Shown one piece after another: positions 26,568-35,551 of a stretch of DNA of 64,000 nt. Under the pieces are notes generated by a model. That model ran no database searches. It worked only from the letters and a program-made list of their open reading frames with translations, and had not been told where the DNA came from. Within the stretch, counting starts at the first letter, position 1. Every line of letters begins with the position of its first letter. The DNA is from Paenibacillus senegalimassiliensis. GTDB taxonomy: Bacteria > Bacillota > Bacilli > Paenibacillales > Paenibacillaceae. Location of the stretch: positions 1,302,001-1,366,000 of the forward strand of contig NZ_LN909046.1 of NCBI RefSeq assembly GCF_001486585.1, read 5' to 3'. Position numbers and translations under genes: made by a program.

Positions 26568-27575
26568 TTAGCGAGCCGCTAAATCGAATAAATGTGGAAC
26601 CCTATGCTCAGCCGAGTATCCCTCTTCTTCCCGTTCTCCTGACAAAGCATCGGTCGGACAGGCGTGAATACATTTCAGGCAACCCTTGCAATATTGATAG
26701 TCGATCCCCTTGAGGAACATTTGCGGGCGCCCTTTCTTGTCGGGACGTTCCTCCCACACAAAGCAGTTATCCGGACATACATTATCGCACTGGGCACAGT
26801 TAATACAGGTCTCTTCCTTGAAGTGAGGCATCATCCCGGAACGCGAAATACTAAGGTCCTTCAGGATGCTGTTGCCCGGATTAACCACAATCCCGCCGAT
26901 TGGCTGGGTTTCATAACCCAACACCGGTGTATCAGCACGGACAAAGGCAGGCATGCTGACCCCTTCCGGCAAGGCGAACGTCTCAAAAACAACCTCATTG
27001 TAGCCCCGATCAAACGTAGCCAAAGCCGGAGCCACGGTCTGCGGATATTTCTTCTCCAGCGATTTGCGGATAACATCCTTCATCGTGTCCGGGTCCAGGA
27101 ATGAACACAGACGGAACATCGCGCCCAGCATCGCCATATTGACACGGTTCTTCTCTTCCAAAGCAATACCCGTAGCGTCGATGACCGCGATGGTTCCACC
27201 TACTAACTTCATCCGTTCTTTCAGTTCCTCCGGCGTGTTGCGTGAATTAACGAGCACCGTGCTGTCTTCATAAATGCCGCTGATGACGTTGACCGTCTTG
27301 GCCAGCGCCTCCTGGAATATACCTACGATATGTGGGCGTTCCACCGGCGATGTATCACGAATTGGCGTGTTCAGATCACAGAAGCGAATATGTGCCTTGA
27401 CCGGCGAACCTTTCTTCTCCGAGCCGTAGGAAGAGAAGCTTACTCCATTCAGCCCAGCCCCCTCTACTCCGGCCTCAGCCAGCATTTTCCCCGCCAGGTT
27501 TGCACCTAGCCCACCAATGGATTCCAAACGGATTTCAAAAAAACCTAGATCATTTAATTTGGGTAGTTGTACCAC
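26568..27575 (-). CDS. 2-oxoacid:ferredoxin oxidoreductase, fused gamma subunit and 2[4Fe-4S] ferredoxin
   Basis: The N-terminal ~200 residues are the PorG-like gamma subunit (GGLGANLAGKML, FSSYGSEKKGSPV). The C-terminal ~75 residues are a bacterial-type ferredoxin with two cluster motifs, CINCAQCDNVCP and CKGCLKCIHACP. Together with the next gene it supplies all four Por domains in two polypeptides. GTG at 27575 is preferred because AAGGGAG lies 8 bp before it; the ATG 36 bp upstream lacks a ribosome site. The upstream region to 27799 is A+T-rich and divergent from an SDR gene. It contains TTGTGACTTATGTAAC-like sequence but no regulator site I can name. Confidence 0.87.
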   Translation of the reverse strand: MVQLPKLNDLGFFEIRLESIGGLGANLAGKMLAEAGVEGAGLNGVSFSSYGSEKKGSPVKAHIRFCDLNTPIRDTSPVERPHIVGIFQEALAKTVNVISGIYEDSTVLVNSRNTPEELKERMKLVGGTIAVIDATGIALEEKNRVNMAMLGAMFRLCSFLDPDTMKDVIRKSLEKKYPQTVAPALATFDRGYNEVVFETFALPEGVSMPAFVRADTPVLGYETQPIGGIVVNPGNSILKDLSISRSGMMPHFKEETCINCAQCDNVCPDNCFVWEERPDKKGRPQMFLKGIDYQYCKGCLKCIHACPTDALSGEREEEGYSAEHRVPHLFDLAAR

Positions 27576-27799
27576 GCGTTTGACTCCCTTCTTCGCACAT
27601 GGCGAGTTCATAACGACGTTTTTATAAGTGTCAAATAAATGCAGAAAAATATTTCTTTCTTAATTTTAAAATTTATCATAAATGTGTTGTGACTTATGTA
27701 ACTAATGTCATAAAGACAATCTCGTTCTAGGCGAATGCACCGCCCCTAGGCTATAGGAATAAGATAGGTTAACACCGATATCTTAGGAGGAAAAAATTG

Positions 27800-28699
27800 A
27801 TGATCCCGATGTATCCCTACTACGGCTCGCAAGTGAAGTGCCACGTCCAGCCGATTTCATTTCCGCCCCAGCATCAGCCGCAGCAGCCTGGACTGGAAAC
27901 GCTGATGGTTCCCCGTCCCATCTCGGAGAATCCTGATTATGTGGGCAGCGGTAAGCTCAAGGGTAAGGTGGCCATTCTTACGGGAGGCGACAGCGGTATC
28001 GGCCGGGCGGCAGCCATTGCTTTTGCCAAGGAAGGCGCAGATCTCGTCATCGTTTATTTGTACGAACACGAGGACGCCAAGGCAACTAAAGACCGAGTGG
28101 AGGAGCTAGGCCAACGCTGCCTGCTGATTTGCGGGGACCTGCGGCAAGAGGCCTTCTCGAAGTCCATTGTGGAACACACGCTTCACTATTTCGGCACAAT
28201 TGATATTTTAGTACTGAATCAGGCCGTACAGTATCCACAGCATAGCATTGAGCATATTTCTGCCGAACAACTCCATCAGACCTATGCTACCAATATTTAT
28301 CCGATGTTCTATCTCACTCAAGCCGCCCTGCCCTACTTGAAGCCTGGCAGCACCATTATTAGCACCGCCTCCGTGACGGCTTACCAGGGAGCCCCGCTGC
28401 TGATCGACTATTCGTCTACCAAAGGAGCCGTCGTTTCTTTTACCCGCTCGCTCTCGTTGTCACTTGTAGACCGGGGCATTCGGGTCAATGCTGTCGCACC
28501 CGGACCCATTTGGACACCGCTCATCCCTTCCAGCTACTCCGCTGAATATGTCTCGACCTTTGGGCTGGATACGCCGATGAGACGGGCCGGTCAGCCGTTT
28601 GAACTGGCACCTGTATACGTCTTCCTGGCCTCCCATGATTCCAGCTATGTCACCGGCCAAGTCATTCATGTCAACGGCGGAGCGATGGTCACCAGTTGA
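27800..28699 (+). CDS. Short-chain dehydrogenase/reductase (YhdF/YdaD-like general stress type)
   Basis: A 299-aa SDR with a Pro/His/Gln-rich N-terminal extension of ~45 residues, the NAD(P) motif TGGDSGIG, the NQA variant of the usual NNAG, the catalytic Ser in STASVTAY, and YSSTK (Tyr and Lys of the YxxxK pair). The extension and sequence style match YhdF/YdaD/YhxC-like SDRs, which are stress proteins of unknown substrate in Bacillus. TAGGAGG lies 9 bp before the ATG; a TTG one codon earlier is also possible. It is transcribed divergently from the ferredoxin oxidoreductase operon and ends at a strong terminator. Confidence 0.88.
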   Translation: MIPMYPYYGSQVKCHVQPISFPPQHQPQQPGLETLMVPRPISENPDYVGSGKLKGKVAILTGGDSGIGRAAAIAFAKEGADLVIVYLYEHEDAKATKDRVEELGQRCLLICGDLRQEAFSKSIVEHTLHYFGTIDILVLNQAVQYPQHSIEHISAEQLHQTYATNIYPMFYLTQAALPYLKPGSTIISTASVTAYQGAPLLIDYSSTKGAVVSFTRSLSLSLVDRGIRVNAVAPGPIWTPLIPSSYSAEYVSTFGLDTPMRRAGQPFELAPVYVFLASHDSSYVTGQVIHVNGGAMVTS

Positions 28700-28775
28700 C
28701 CACTTTGTCGAATGCGCCTGTGGACCGCCGATTTATAGCGTTTTTTGCGCTTTCCCGAGAAATAATCAACAAGCC

Positions 28776-28819
28776 AAAAAAGGACTGCCTCCGCTCTGGC
28801 GGTCAGGCAAGTCCTTAAT
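28776..28819. terminator. Bidirectional intrinsic terminator (SDR / pncB)
   Basis: AAGGACTGCCT pairs with AGGCAAGTCCTT (one bulged base) around an inner CCGctctggCGG hairpin, flanked by AAAAAA on the left. On the minus strand this gives a clean stem plus T-run after pncB; on plus it follows the SDR gene. Confidence 0.85.
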
Positions 28820-28839
28820 TCTTGTTGCTCTATGGTTTG

Positions 28840-30294
28840 TTACTCGTCGTGCTGTTGTACGTATTCCTCAATCATTTTCTGCTTCAATTCCCAAGCCTCC
28901 TGGCTTAGACTAATCCGGTAGATTTCCGGATTCATCTTACGCAGATACTCGGGCCAAAACAAGTTTAATTGCTCACGATGATATTGCCGAATTTGCTCCA
29001 GTCTCGGAAGCTCGAAGACCAGTTCACCGTTCTCGAATATGGTCTCGAGCATCGCTACCGCTTCAAAATTCTTCACCGTCTTCTTAATATAAGGATGCAC
29101 CGGATCAAACAAGCGAAGGTTATTCCCGGTACGGGCTTGCTCTTCATGCGGGAAGCAGACGTAATCGGCAATAGCCCTGCCGCTCTCCTTGCTCACAATG
29201 CGCCATACGTCCTTCCTGCCCGGTGTCGTCACTTTCTCAGGATTGCCAGAGATCTTGATGGTCGGCTCCATCTGACCATTCTTCTCCCTCTCCACCAGCT
29301 TGTAGACCCCGCCAAGCGCCGGTTGGTCGGCAGCAGTGATTAATTGGGTGCCCACTCCCCATATATCAATGCGTGCGCCCTGCGCCTTAAGGTTGAAGAT
29401 TGTGTTCTCGTCCAAATCGTTGGAGGCCACAATTTTAACGTAATCCAAACCGGCCTCATCCAGCATGTTACGAGCCTTAATCGACAGGTAGGCCAGGTCG
29501 CCGCTATCCAGACGGATGCTGCTCAGTCGCTTCCCGGCTGCTTCCAGAATCCGTGCCGTCCGTATCGCATTTGGTACTCCGCTCTTTAACGTATCAAATG
29601 TATCCACCAACAGCGATACCTGATCAGGCAATGCCTTGGCGTACAGTTCGAAGGCCTCCTGCTCCGAATCGAAGATCTGCACCCAGGAATGGGCATGCGT
29701 TCCCTTGGTAGGAATGCCAAAGCGCTCTCCTGCGAGCAGATTGGACGTAGCGTCAAAGCCCGAAATATAAGCTGCCCTTGCTCCCCAAATTGCGGCATCG
29801 GCTTCCTGGGCACGGCGTGTACCAAATTCCAGCAGCACATCTTGTTCAGCTACTTGCTTGACGCGAGAAGCCTTCGTTGCAATCAAGGTCTGAAAGTTCA
29901 TAAAGTTCAACATCGCCGTTTCGATCAATTGAGTCTCCATGATGGTGCCCTGTACCCGAATTAACGGCTCATTGGGAAAGCAGATAGCGCCTTCTTGCAG
30001 CGAAGACAACGTTCCCTGAAACTTGAAATCGCGCAGGAGCTTAAGAAATTCAGGCTTGTAATTCTCTTCCTGCCTGTCCAGATAGTTCAGGTCCTCCTCC
30101 GTAAAGCGTAGGCTGCGAATATAGTTGACTATTCGTTCGAGACCTGCGAATACAGCATAACCATTACCGAACGGAAGCTTACGGAAATAGGCTTCGAACA
30201 CCGTCTCCCGCAGATGCGTGCCATTCACCCAATGGGCATAAATCATGTTGATCTGATATTTATCGGTATGCAATGCTAACCCCGTGGCTGGCAT
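28840..30294 (-). CDS. pncB: Nicotinate phosphoribosyltransferase
   Basis: This enzyme makes nicotinate mononucleotide from nicotinate, PRPP and ATP in the NAD salvage (Preiss-Handler) pathway in the cytoplasm. The N-terminus LHTDKYQINMIYAHW and the loop GTHAHSWVQ with its catalytic histidine are typical, as is DTFDT and the length of 484 aa. AAAGGGA precedes the ATG. It lies 26 bp downstream of a Nudix-wHTH gene in the same direction, which fits co-regulation of NAD metabolism by an NrtR-like protein. Confidence 0.93.
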   Translation of the reverse strand: MPATGLALHTDKYQINMIYAHWVNGTHLRETVFEAYFRKLPFGNGYAVFAGLERIVNYIRSLRFTEEDLNYLDRQEENYKPEFLKLLRDFKFQGTLSSLQEGAICFPNEPLIRVQGTIMETQLIETAMLNFMNFQTLIATKASRVKQVAEQDVLLEFGTRRAQEADAAIWGARAAYISGFDATSNLLAGERFGIPTKGTHAHSWVQIFDSEQEAFELYAKALPDQVSLLVDTFDTLKSGVPNAIRTARILEAAGKRLSSIRLDSGDLAYLSIKARNMLDEAGLDYVKIVASNDLDENTIFNLKAQGARIDIWGVGTQLITAADQPALGGVYKLVEREKNGQMEPTIKISGNPEKVTTPGRKDVWRIVSKESGRAIADYVCFPHEEQARTGNNLRLFDPVHPYIKKTVKNFEAVAMLETIFENGELVFELPRLEQIRQYHREQLNLFWPEYLRKMNPEIYRISLSQEAWELKQKMIEEYVQQHDE

Positions 30295-30320
30295 GTACGT
30301 TCATCCCTTTCTGTACCCTG

Positions 30321-31100
30321 CTATGTATAGATCGACAACTGAGGGGTAAAGTCGGTAAACCGGTACAATTGTGCCGGCCGCTGCGAATACTGATTGGACA
30401 GCATCGGCTTGTCATTCTCGTCGCGCACCTCTTCCAATATGCCTTGGCGGCTGCGTGTGGACGTTATTTTTCGAATAAAATTAAGTTCGGCAAAATCGGG
30501 AACAACGGTTTGAATCACTTGATACAGTTCACCTAGTGTGAAATGTGGTGGCAGGAATTGCTTGGCAATCGTCGTATGAAGCATCTGCTGCTGAATACGC
30601 TTATAGGCATCCTGCAAAATCTCCCGATGGTCGAAGGCAAGCTGCAACTCCTCCAGGGCCTCGCGCACAGTGAACAAGCCTACCTCCTGTGCATCATCTG
30701 CAGATTGGCGTTTCTCCAGCACCCATTCTTCCACTAACGCAAAGAAAGCATGAGAGATTATCCAGCCGCGTGGATCGCGCCCGGGCGTGCTGTATACCCC
30801 CAGATACTCCAGATGGGAGCCATCCACCCCCGTCTCCTCCTTGAGCTCTCGGCGAGCCGTTTCATACAGGGATTCATCCTCTTGTGAGAAGCCTCCGGGC
30901 AGGGCCCAAGCCCCGGCAAACGGCCAACTGCGTCGGCGGATCAGCATGACCTTCAAGTCGAAGTGGGGCAAAGACTTGGTGGAGGCTTTACGCTCCTGCC
31001 GGGTTAATGTAAACATCACAATATCTGCCGGTATCCCGTCAGGTGTACGATATTTCTTAACCTCATTAATTGATTCGCCATGCTCTTGTTCATTGTTCAT
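30321..31100 (-). CDS. Nudix hydrolase with C-terminal winged-helix domain (NrtR-like)
   Basis: The N-terminal ~150 residues are a Nudix domain with an intact box (GGFSQEDESLYETARRELKEETG), so hydrolysis of a nucleoside diphosphate such as ADP-ribose is plausible. The last ~90 residues (HFTLGELYQVIQTVVPDFAELNFIRKI) look like the winged-helix domain of NrtR/ADP-ribose-sensing regulators. Being upstream of pncB in one operon supports control of NAD salvage. NrtR proteins often have degenerate Nudix boxes, so an intact one suggests that this protein is enzyme and regulator in one. ATG 31100 or GTG 31103 are both possible starts; the ribosome site is weak. Confidence 0.82.
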   Translation of the reverse strand: MNNEQEHGESINEVKKYRTPDGIPADIVMFTLTRQERKASTKSLPHFDLKVMLIRRRSWPFAGAWALPGGFSQEDESLYETARRELKEETGVDGSHLEYLGVYSTPGRDPRGWIISHAFFALVEEWVLEKRQSADDAQEVGLFTVREALEELQLAFDHREILQDAYKRIQQQMLHTTIAKQFLPPHFTLGELYQVIQTVVPDFAELNFIRKITSTRSRQGILEEVRDENDKPMLSNQYSQRPAQLYRFTDFTPQLSIYT

Positions 31101-31146
31101 CACGTATCACCACATCAGTCATATGATAACGCCGACCATGTCTTAT

Positions 31147-31372
31147 GTAAGTTGAACTTATTATTATATGCAAAGAAGCAGACGAGAAAATGTTCTTACG
31201 ATCGCTGTTGTTCATGGATTTCTCTTGTTTTATAAATTCAGATGAAGTAGAAATCCACTCACAAAGGCGAACAAGCGTAGGCTTCCGATGCAGCTTTCTT
31301 ACAGAAAGCTTTGACCTTCTTCAGAATCATTTTTCTCGCTTGCTTAATCTGCATATTTCAAGTTCAACTTAC
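31147..31372 (+). repeat. 226-bp interspersed repeat, copy B
   Basis: Copy B of the repeat at 17590-17824, in the opposite orientation. Its ends are GTAAGTTGAACTT and AAGTTCAACTTAC, a 13-bp inverted repeat. It keeps the hairpin AGCTTTCT-tac-AGAAAGCT and the indel-free ~50-codon frame starting MFLRSLLFMDF. It fills the gap between the thioesterase 3' end (24 bp away) and the Nudix gene start. Apart from this, 31101-31396 holds no gene. Confidence 0.8.
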
Positions 31373-31396
31373 TCAGCCCGGCCTGGCATTTCGGGT

Positions 31397-31795
31397 TTAC
31401 TCTTGTTTCAGGAGCCGGAAAGTGGCGGTGGAGATACAGCCGAGAGTTCCCTCTTCATCCCGCACCTCTGAGCGAAGCGTGATCGTACGATACGTCTCGT
31501 GCAGAGGGAAGGCCGTAGCCACCAGCTCTCCAGCCCGCATCGGGCTGAGGAAGTTGACGTTAAGATGGGTAGTGACCCCAAACTTGCCCTTCAACGTAGC
31601 CACCATCGTTCCCATGGCTTGATCCATCATGGACGATAATACGCCCCCGTGGACAATGCCCATCGCATTTAAATGTGAATCCCCCGCCGTAAGTCCAAGT
31701 TCTACCTGGCTTGAATCAGCATTAATCATCTTGAGTCCCAGCAGTCCCCAGAAGGACTGCTCATTACGGCGACTTACCTCTTCATTCCATTCCAT
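31397..31795 (-). CDS. Hotdog-fold acyl-CoA thioesterase (PaaI/YdiI type)
   Basis: A 132-aa single-domain hotdog protein. The motif GIVHGGVLSSMMDQAMG holds the catalytic HGG and the following helix, as in PaaI-like thioesterases that split aryl- or acyl-CoA esters. GGAGG lies 8 bp before the ATG. It is monocistronic or a late member of the miaB-ricA transcript (120 bp gap). Substrate is unknown; nothing near it points to phenylacetate or menaquinone synthesis. Confidence 0.85.
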   Translation of the reverse strand: MEWNEEVSRRNEQSFWGLLGLKMINADSSQVELGLTAGDSHLNAMGIVHGGVLSSMMDQAMGTMVATLKGKFGVTTHLNVNFLSPMRAGELVATAFPLHETYRTITLRSEVRDEEGTLGCISTATFRLLKQE

Positions 31796-31915
31796 GCATG
31801 GTCCTCCTATCCTATCTCTGTCTCTGTCTATTTATCAATATCATGTTCTTGAAGAAGATTCAAAAAGGTGCGGAAGGACATGCCTCAACATGCCTTGCGC
31901 ACCGACGAATTCAGC

Positions 31916-32365
31916 TTATTCCCCGTAACCGGATGTTACCGCCGGTTCGCTGCCGGATTCTACATTGACTTTGCTCGACACGGTATCCCGAATCACCGAA
32001 ACGACCAGTTGCAGCAAATAATTGATATCGCTTTGGCTTTGCTGGAATTCGGTAACCACTGGAATGCCATCCAGTTCGTCTTGCAGTTCCTCGATTTCCC
32101 GTTCGATCTTCTGGACCATCGACTGGTTCTGAAAGCTTTCGAAGGCGACGATTTCTTTCTGCTTCTTCTTAATCATACTAATCAGCCCTTGCACCCGTTC
32201 GTGCTGTTGAATCAGCTTTTCCGCCTTCTGAAATTGCTGTACTTCCTCGCTTGTGCCGATCAATTCGGCCAATTCTCTGGCTTTATACATAATATCTTCG
32301 CGAATCACTAGATCCCGGGAATCAAACTTGGGAATCCCGCAATCGGTTTGGTCTTTATGTTCCAC
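31916..32365 (-). CDS. ricA: YlbF/YmcA-family protein (RicA)
   Basis: A 149-aa, mostly helical Com_YlbF-family protein. In Bacillus, YmcA (RicA) joins YlbF (RicF) and YaaT (RicT) in the Y-complex that directs RNase Y-dependent mRNA maturation and supports competence, biofilm and sporulation. The position 19 bp downstream of miaB is the same as in Bacillus, which is the main support for the RicA name over YlbF. GTG start with AAGGAGG 9 bp upstream. The C-terminal ~20 residues are low-complexity. Its functional partner rny is also in this window. Confidence 0.85.
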   Translation of the reverse strand: MEHKDQTDCGIPKFDSRDLVIREDIMYKARELAELIGTSEEVQQFQKAEKLIQQHERVQGLISMIKKKQKEIVAFESFQNQSMVQKIEREIEELQDELDGIPVVTEFQQSQSDINYLLQLVVSVIRDTVSSKVNVESGSEPAVTSGYGE

Positions 32366-32384
32366 CGTTACAACCTCCTTGGGA

Positions 32385-33956
32385 CTATGCTAAATTGGCA
32401 GTCTCTTTCACTAAATTGCCTTTAATGTACCAAGTCATCGGGTCCGTTATTTCCACATGCACAAAGGTGCCGATTAAATCCTTGTCTCCCTCGAAATGAA
32501 CCAGTTTGTTGCTGCGAGTACGTCCCGCCAGCACTTGGGCGTTGTTCTTGCTCTCCCCTTCAACCAGCACTTCCACCACCTGGCCCCTCGTCCCATCATT
32601 GCTGCGCCGGCTATATTCCATGATCGTATCGTTCAAGCGAGCTAACCGGGCCTTCTTCTCTTCGAGCGGCACGTTGTCCTCCATGACCGCTGCCGGCGTT
32701 CCCTCCCGTGGTGAGTAGACGAAGGTATATGCCGAATCATAGCCGATCTCACGGACTAATGATAGAGTTTCCTCAAATTGGGCTTCCGTTTCTCCTGGGA
32801 ATCCTACAATAATATCCGTTGTCAGGACGGCACCGGGAATGTTGGCTTTAATCTTACGCGCCAGCTCCACGTAGTGCTCACGCGTATATTTGCGGCTCAT
32901 TTTCTTCAGTACCTCACTGCTACCCGATTGCACGGGCAGATGGATGTGCTCCACCAGATTGCCGCCCTTAGCCAACACCTCAATAAGCGCATCATCAAAA
33001 TCTCGTGGATGCGAAGTAGTGAATCTTACGCGCGGAATATCAATTTGACGGATATCATCCATTAAATTGGCAAAGGTGTAACTGATATCGGTAAAATCCT
33101 TGCCGTAAGCGTTCACGTTCTGTCCCAGCAAGGTAACTTCCTTATAGCCCTGCCTAGCCAGCTCCCGTACCTCGGCAATGACATCATCAGGACGCCGACT
33201 GCGTTCCTTCCCCCGCGTAAACGGTACGATGCAATACGTACAGAACTTATCGCAGCCGTACATAATGTTCACCCAGGCTCGCATACCTTCCCGTTTCTTC
33301 GGCAGGTTCTCGATAATGTCGCCTTCCTTGGACCAGACCTCGACGACCATCTCCTTACTGAAAATTGCTTCCTGAATCAGATGAGGCAACCGATGGATAT
33401 TATGGGTTCCGAAGATCATATCGACAAATCCATGTCTCTGCATGATTCGCTTGACCACACCTTCTTCCTGCGACATGCAGCCGCAGACGCCCAGCAATAG
33501 GTTAGGCTTCTCTGTCTTCAGCCCCTTCAGATGCCCTAGTTCGCCAAACACCTTATCCTCGGCGTTTTCGCGAATAGCGCACGTATTGAGCAGGATAATA
33601 TCAGCCTGCTTGCGATCCTCGGTGGAGCGGTAGCCCATCTGCTCCAGCAAGCCCTTGATGGTTTCCGTATCATGCTCGTTCATTTGACAACCATAGGTCG
33701 TAATATTGTAAAGCTTGCCTTCCCCGAAGCTCTTCATCTCATCGGGAATACTGAAGTCATAATGCACCTGGGTGTCTTCCTTACCCCGACGCTTGCCTTC
33801 CTTATAGTCAGGGTTGGAGTTAATCTGAATATTGCGCCCACGGATACGGTAAGTCGTCTTCCCCTCTTCCTCACTGATCAGCTTGGCATCGCTGAAGTTG
33901 AAATATTGGGAATAGTCCTTATCAAGAGGCTTGTTTTGCGGTTTGGGGTCCTTCAT
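32385..33956 (-). CDS. miaB: tRNA-2-methylthio-N6-dimethylallyladenosine synthase
   Basis: A radical-SAM methylthiotransferase that adds a methylthio group to i6A37 of tRNAs reading UNN codons. The domains are in order: UPF0004 with three cluster cysteines (YGCQMN, LNTCAI, GVCGCM), a radical SAM core with CDKFCTYC (CxxxCxxC), and a C-terminal TRAM domain ([12 protein letters not shown]). Length 523 aa includes an ~65-residue N-terminal extension, as usual in Bacillota. ricA follows 19 bp downstream. An extended -10 (TGGTATAAT) lies about 120 bp upstream. Confidence 0.95.
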   Translation of the reverse strand: MKDPKPQNKPLDKDYSQYFNFSDAKLISEEEGKTTYRIRGRNIQINSNPDYKEGKRRGKEDTQVHYDFSIPDEMKSFGEGKLYNITTYGCQMNEHDTETIKGLLEQMGYRSTEDRKQADIILLNTCAIRENAEDKVFGELGHLKGLKTEKPNLLLGVCGCMSQEEGVVKRIMQRHGFVDMIFGTHNIHRLPHLIQEAIFSKEMVVEVWSKEGDIIENLPKKREGMRAWVNIMYGCDKFCTYCIVPFTRGKERSRRPDDVIAEVRELARQGYKEVTLLGQNVNAYGKDFTDISYTFANLMDDIRQIDIPRVRFTTSHPRDFDDALIEVLAKGGNLVEHIHLPVQSGSSEVLKKMSRKYTREHYVELARKIKANIPGAVLTTDIIVGFPGETEAQFEETLSLVREIGYDSAYTFVYSPREGTPAAVMEDNVPLEEKKARLARLNDTIMEYSRRSNDGTRGQVVEVLVEGESKNNAQVLAGRTRSNKLVHFEGDKDLIGTFVHVEITDPMTWYIKGNLVKETANLA

Positions 33957-34074
33957 CGTTTAACTTCACTTCCTCGTTTCGATATCGCTCTATATTTCAT
34001 ATCAAACCGTCAATTAATTCTTGAGTTTGCTATTCATGCGTGCGCTTCAAAACTTCTATAAGCATCAATAAAAA

Positions 34075-34083
34075 ATTATACCA
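34075..34083 (-). promoter_or_regulatory. Extended -10 promoter candidate for miaB
   Basis: The minus strand reads TGGTATAAT, an extended -10 element. The hexamer at -35 distance (TGGAAT) is poor, as is typical for such promoters. It lies in the 188-bp gap between the kinase gene 3' end and miaB. Confidence 0.45.
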
Positions 34084-34144
34084 TAGGCTTATTGGCGATT
34101 CCACAACTCCTGATGCTAAATCTGGAAATAACGCGACTTATTCC

Positions 34145-35551
34145 TTACTCATGAGCAAGAGGAAGAATCAGGCGAAAGACGCTTCCTTCTACAGAAGTTT
34201 GGACAAGCTCCAGCTCTCCTCCCTGTGCCCGCGCAAGCAACTGACTATAGGTCAATCCCAAGCCTAGCCCCCTTGTACGCAGCTTCTTCTGCGCTCCTCG
34301 AAAGAAACGATCAAAGATATACGGCGCTTCCTCTGGAGCAATTCCGGTGCCATCATCTTGGACTTCAATTATCGCTCTTCCGGATGCTACAGACACACGG
34401 ACTTCGATCAATGCGGAAGAAGCCTCGGACTGAGCCTGACGCGCGTTGTTGAGCAAGTTCAGTATGATTTGCTGAATACGCAACGGATCACCAATGCTCC
34501 GTATTTTCTCTTCCGACAGCACAAGCTTGATCTCGGCACCGGGAAGTTTATTTGTCATCTCCCATTGATACACTATTTCCGAGATCAGTCCGTTCAAATC
34601 CACTTCTAAAGCTGATATTTGAACACTTCCGGCAGACATGGCGTTGTAATCGAGCAAATCGGCCACCATCCGTTCCAGCCGACCTGACTCCTGAAGGGCA
34701 ATGTCCAGAAACTCCCCGCCCTCCTCTGCGGTTACAACCCCGTCACGCACCGCCAGCAGAAGTCCTTTAATGGAGGTAACCGGTGTCTTCAATTCATGTG
34801 TCACTCCTGCAAGGGATAAGGCACGCCATTCCTCAAGCTGCTTCAGGCGTTGCGCCATCTCACGAAAGGCGTCCACCAATTCCTGAATTTCACGTTCCCC
34901 TGTAGCTACCTCCAGCCTAATATCATAATGACCCTCGCGAATTAGATGCGCGCCCTCTGCGACTTGGCGAATGGGGCGACTTAACTTGCGCGACAGCAGG
35001 TAAAGCGTCAGCCAACCAGCCATAATCAAGGTAAACAACGCGACGACGGCTATCGTAACTTCATGCGGATTGGAGGCCAAGGACTGCTTCGATAGCAAGA
35101 AGGTGACCTGTCCTAATGGGGCTCCGTTATGCTGCACAGGAGTAATCACCGCCTTGGTCTGCGGCTCTTCCACATCGGAATAATCCTCATTCATTCGCCG
35201 ATCAATGATCTCTTGGGTCGTTTGGGGAACGGAGAACAAGAGACGTCCCTCCTGATCCGAGATAAACAGGCATAGATCGCCTTTAAAGTTGAAATAGTCA
35301 AGCCGACTCTTCAGGCGTTCATTAATATTCTGGGGGATCACCAATTGACCATCCGTTGACACCACATAATCGGCTAACTCTTGCCCGAGCAGACCCGCAG
35401 TGTTCAGCCTGCTATCCATAGCTGTAGCCCGCACGCCATATATGGCGATCAGCCAGATCATCACAAATCCCACACACAAGATGATGCAATAACGAACCGT
35501 CCAATAGGTCAAAATGGAAGTCAATTTCCGCGGCTTTACTCTCCGATCCAA
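34145..35551 (-). CDS. Sensor histidine kinase of OmpR-type two-component system
   Basis: A 468-aa membrane kinase: helix near residues 20-42, extracytoplasmic sensor of ~120 aa, second helix at ~165-187, HAMP, HisKA with H252 (AGVTHELKTPVTS), and HATPase with NLLNNARQA, DDGTGI and GLGLGL. The TTG start overlaps the end of the response-regulator gene by 16 bp; a second TTG, ten codons on (LTSIL), is an alternative. The signal is unknown. The divergent neighbour encodes a membrane-anchored YceI protein, which may be the target. Confidence 0.88.
   Translation of the reverse strand: MDRRVKPRKLTSILTYWTVRYCIILCVGFVMIWLIAIYGVRATAMDSRLNTAGLLGQELADYVVSTDGQLVIPQNINERLKSRLDYFNFKGDLCLFISDQEGRLLFSVPQTTQEIIDRRMNEDYSDVEEPQTKAVITPVQHNGAPLGQVTFLLSKQSLASNPHEVTIAVVALFTLIMAGWLTLYLLSRKLSRPIRQVAEGAHLIREGHYDIRLEVATGEREIQELVDAFREMAQRLKQLEEWRALSLAGVTHELKTPVTSIKGLLLAVRDGVVTAEEGGEFLDIALQESGRLERMVADLLDYNAMSAGSVQISALEVDLNGLISEIVYQWEMTNKLPGAEIKLVLSEEKIRSIGDPLRIQQIILNLLNNARQAQSEASSALIEVRVSVASGRAIIEVQDDGTGIAPEEAPYIFDRFFRGAQKKLRTRGLGLGLTYSQLLARAQGGELELVQTSVEGSVFRLILPLAHE

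Noticed and set aside
27690..27715. TTGTGACTTATGTAAC as an Fnr/Rex operator
   Set aside because: Arms do not match either consensus on the second half (TCACAA / TCAC); kept only as a note in the gene entry.
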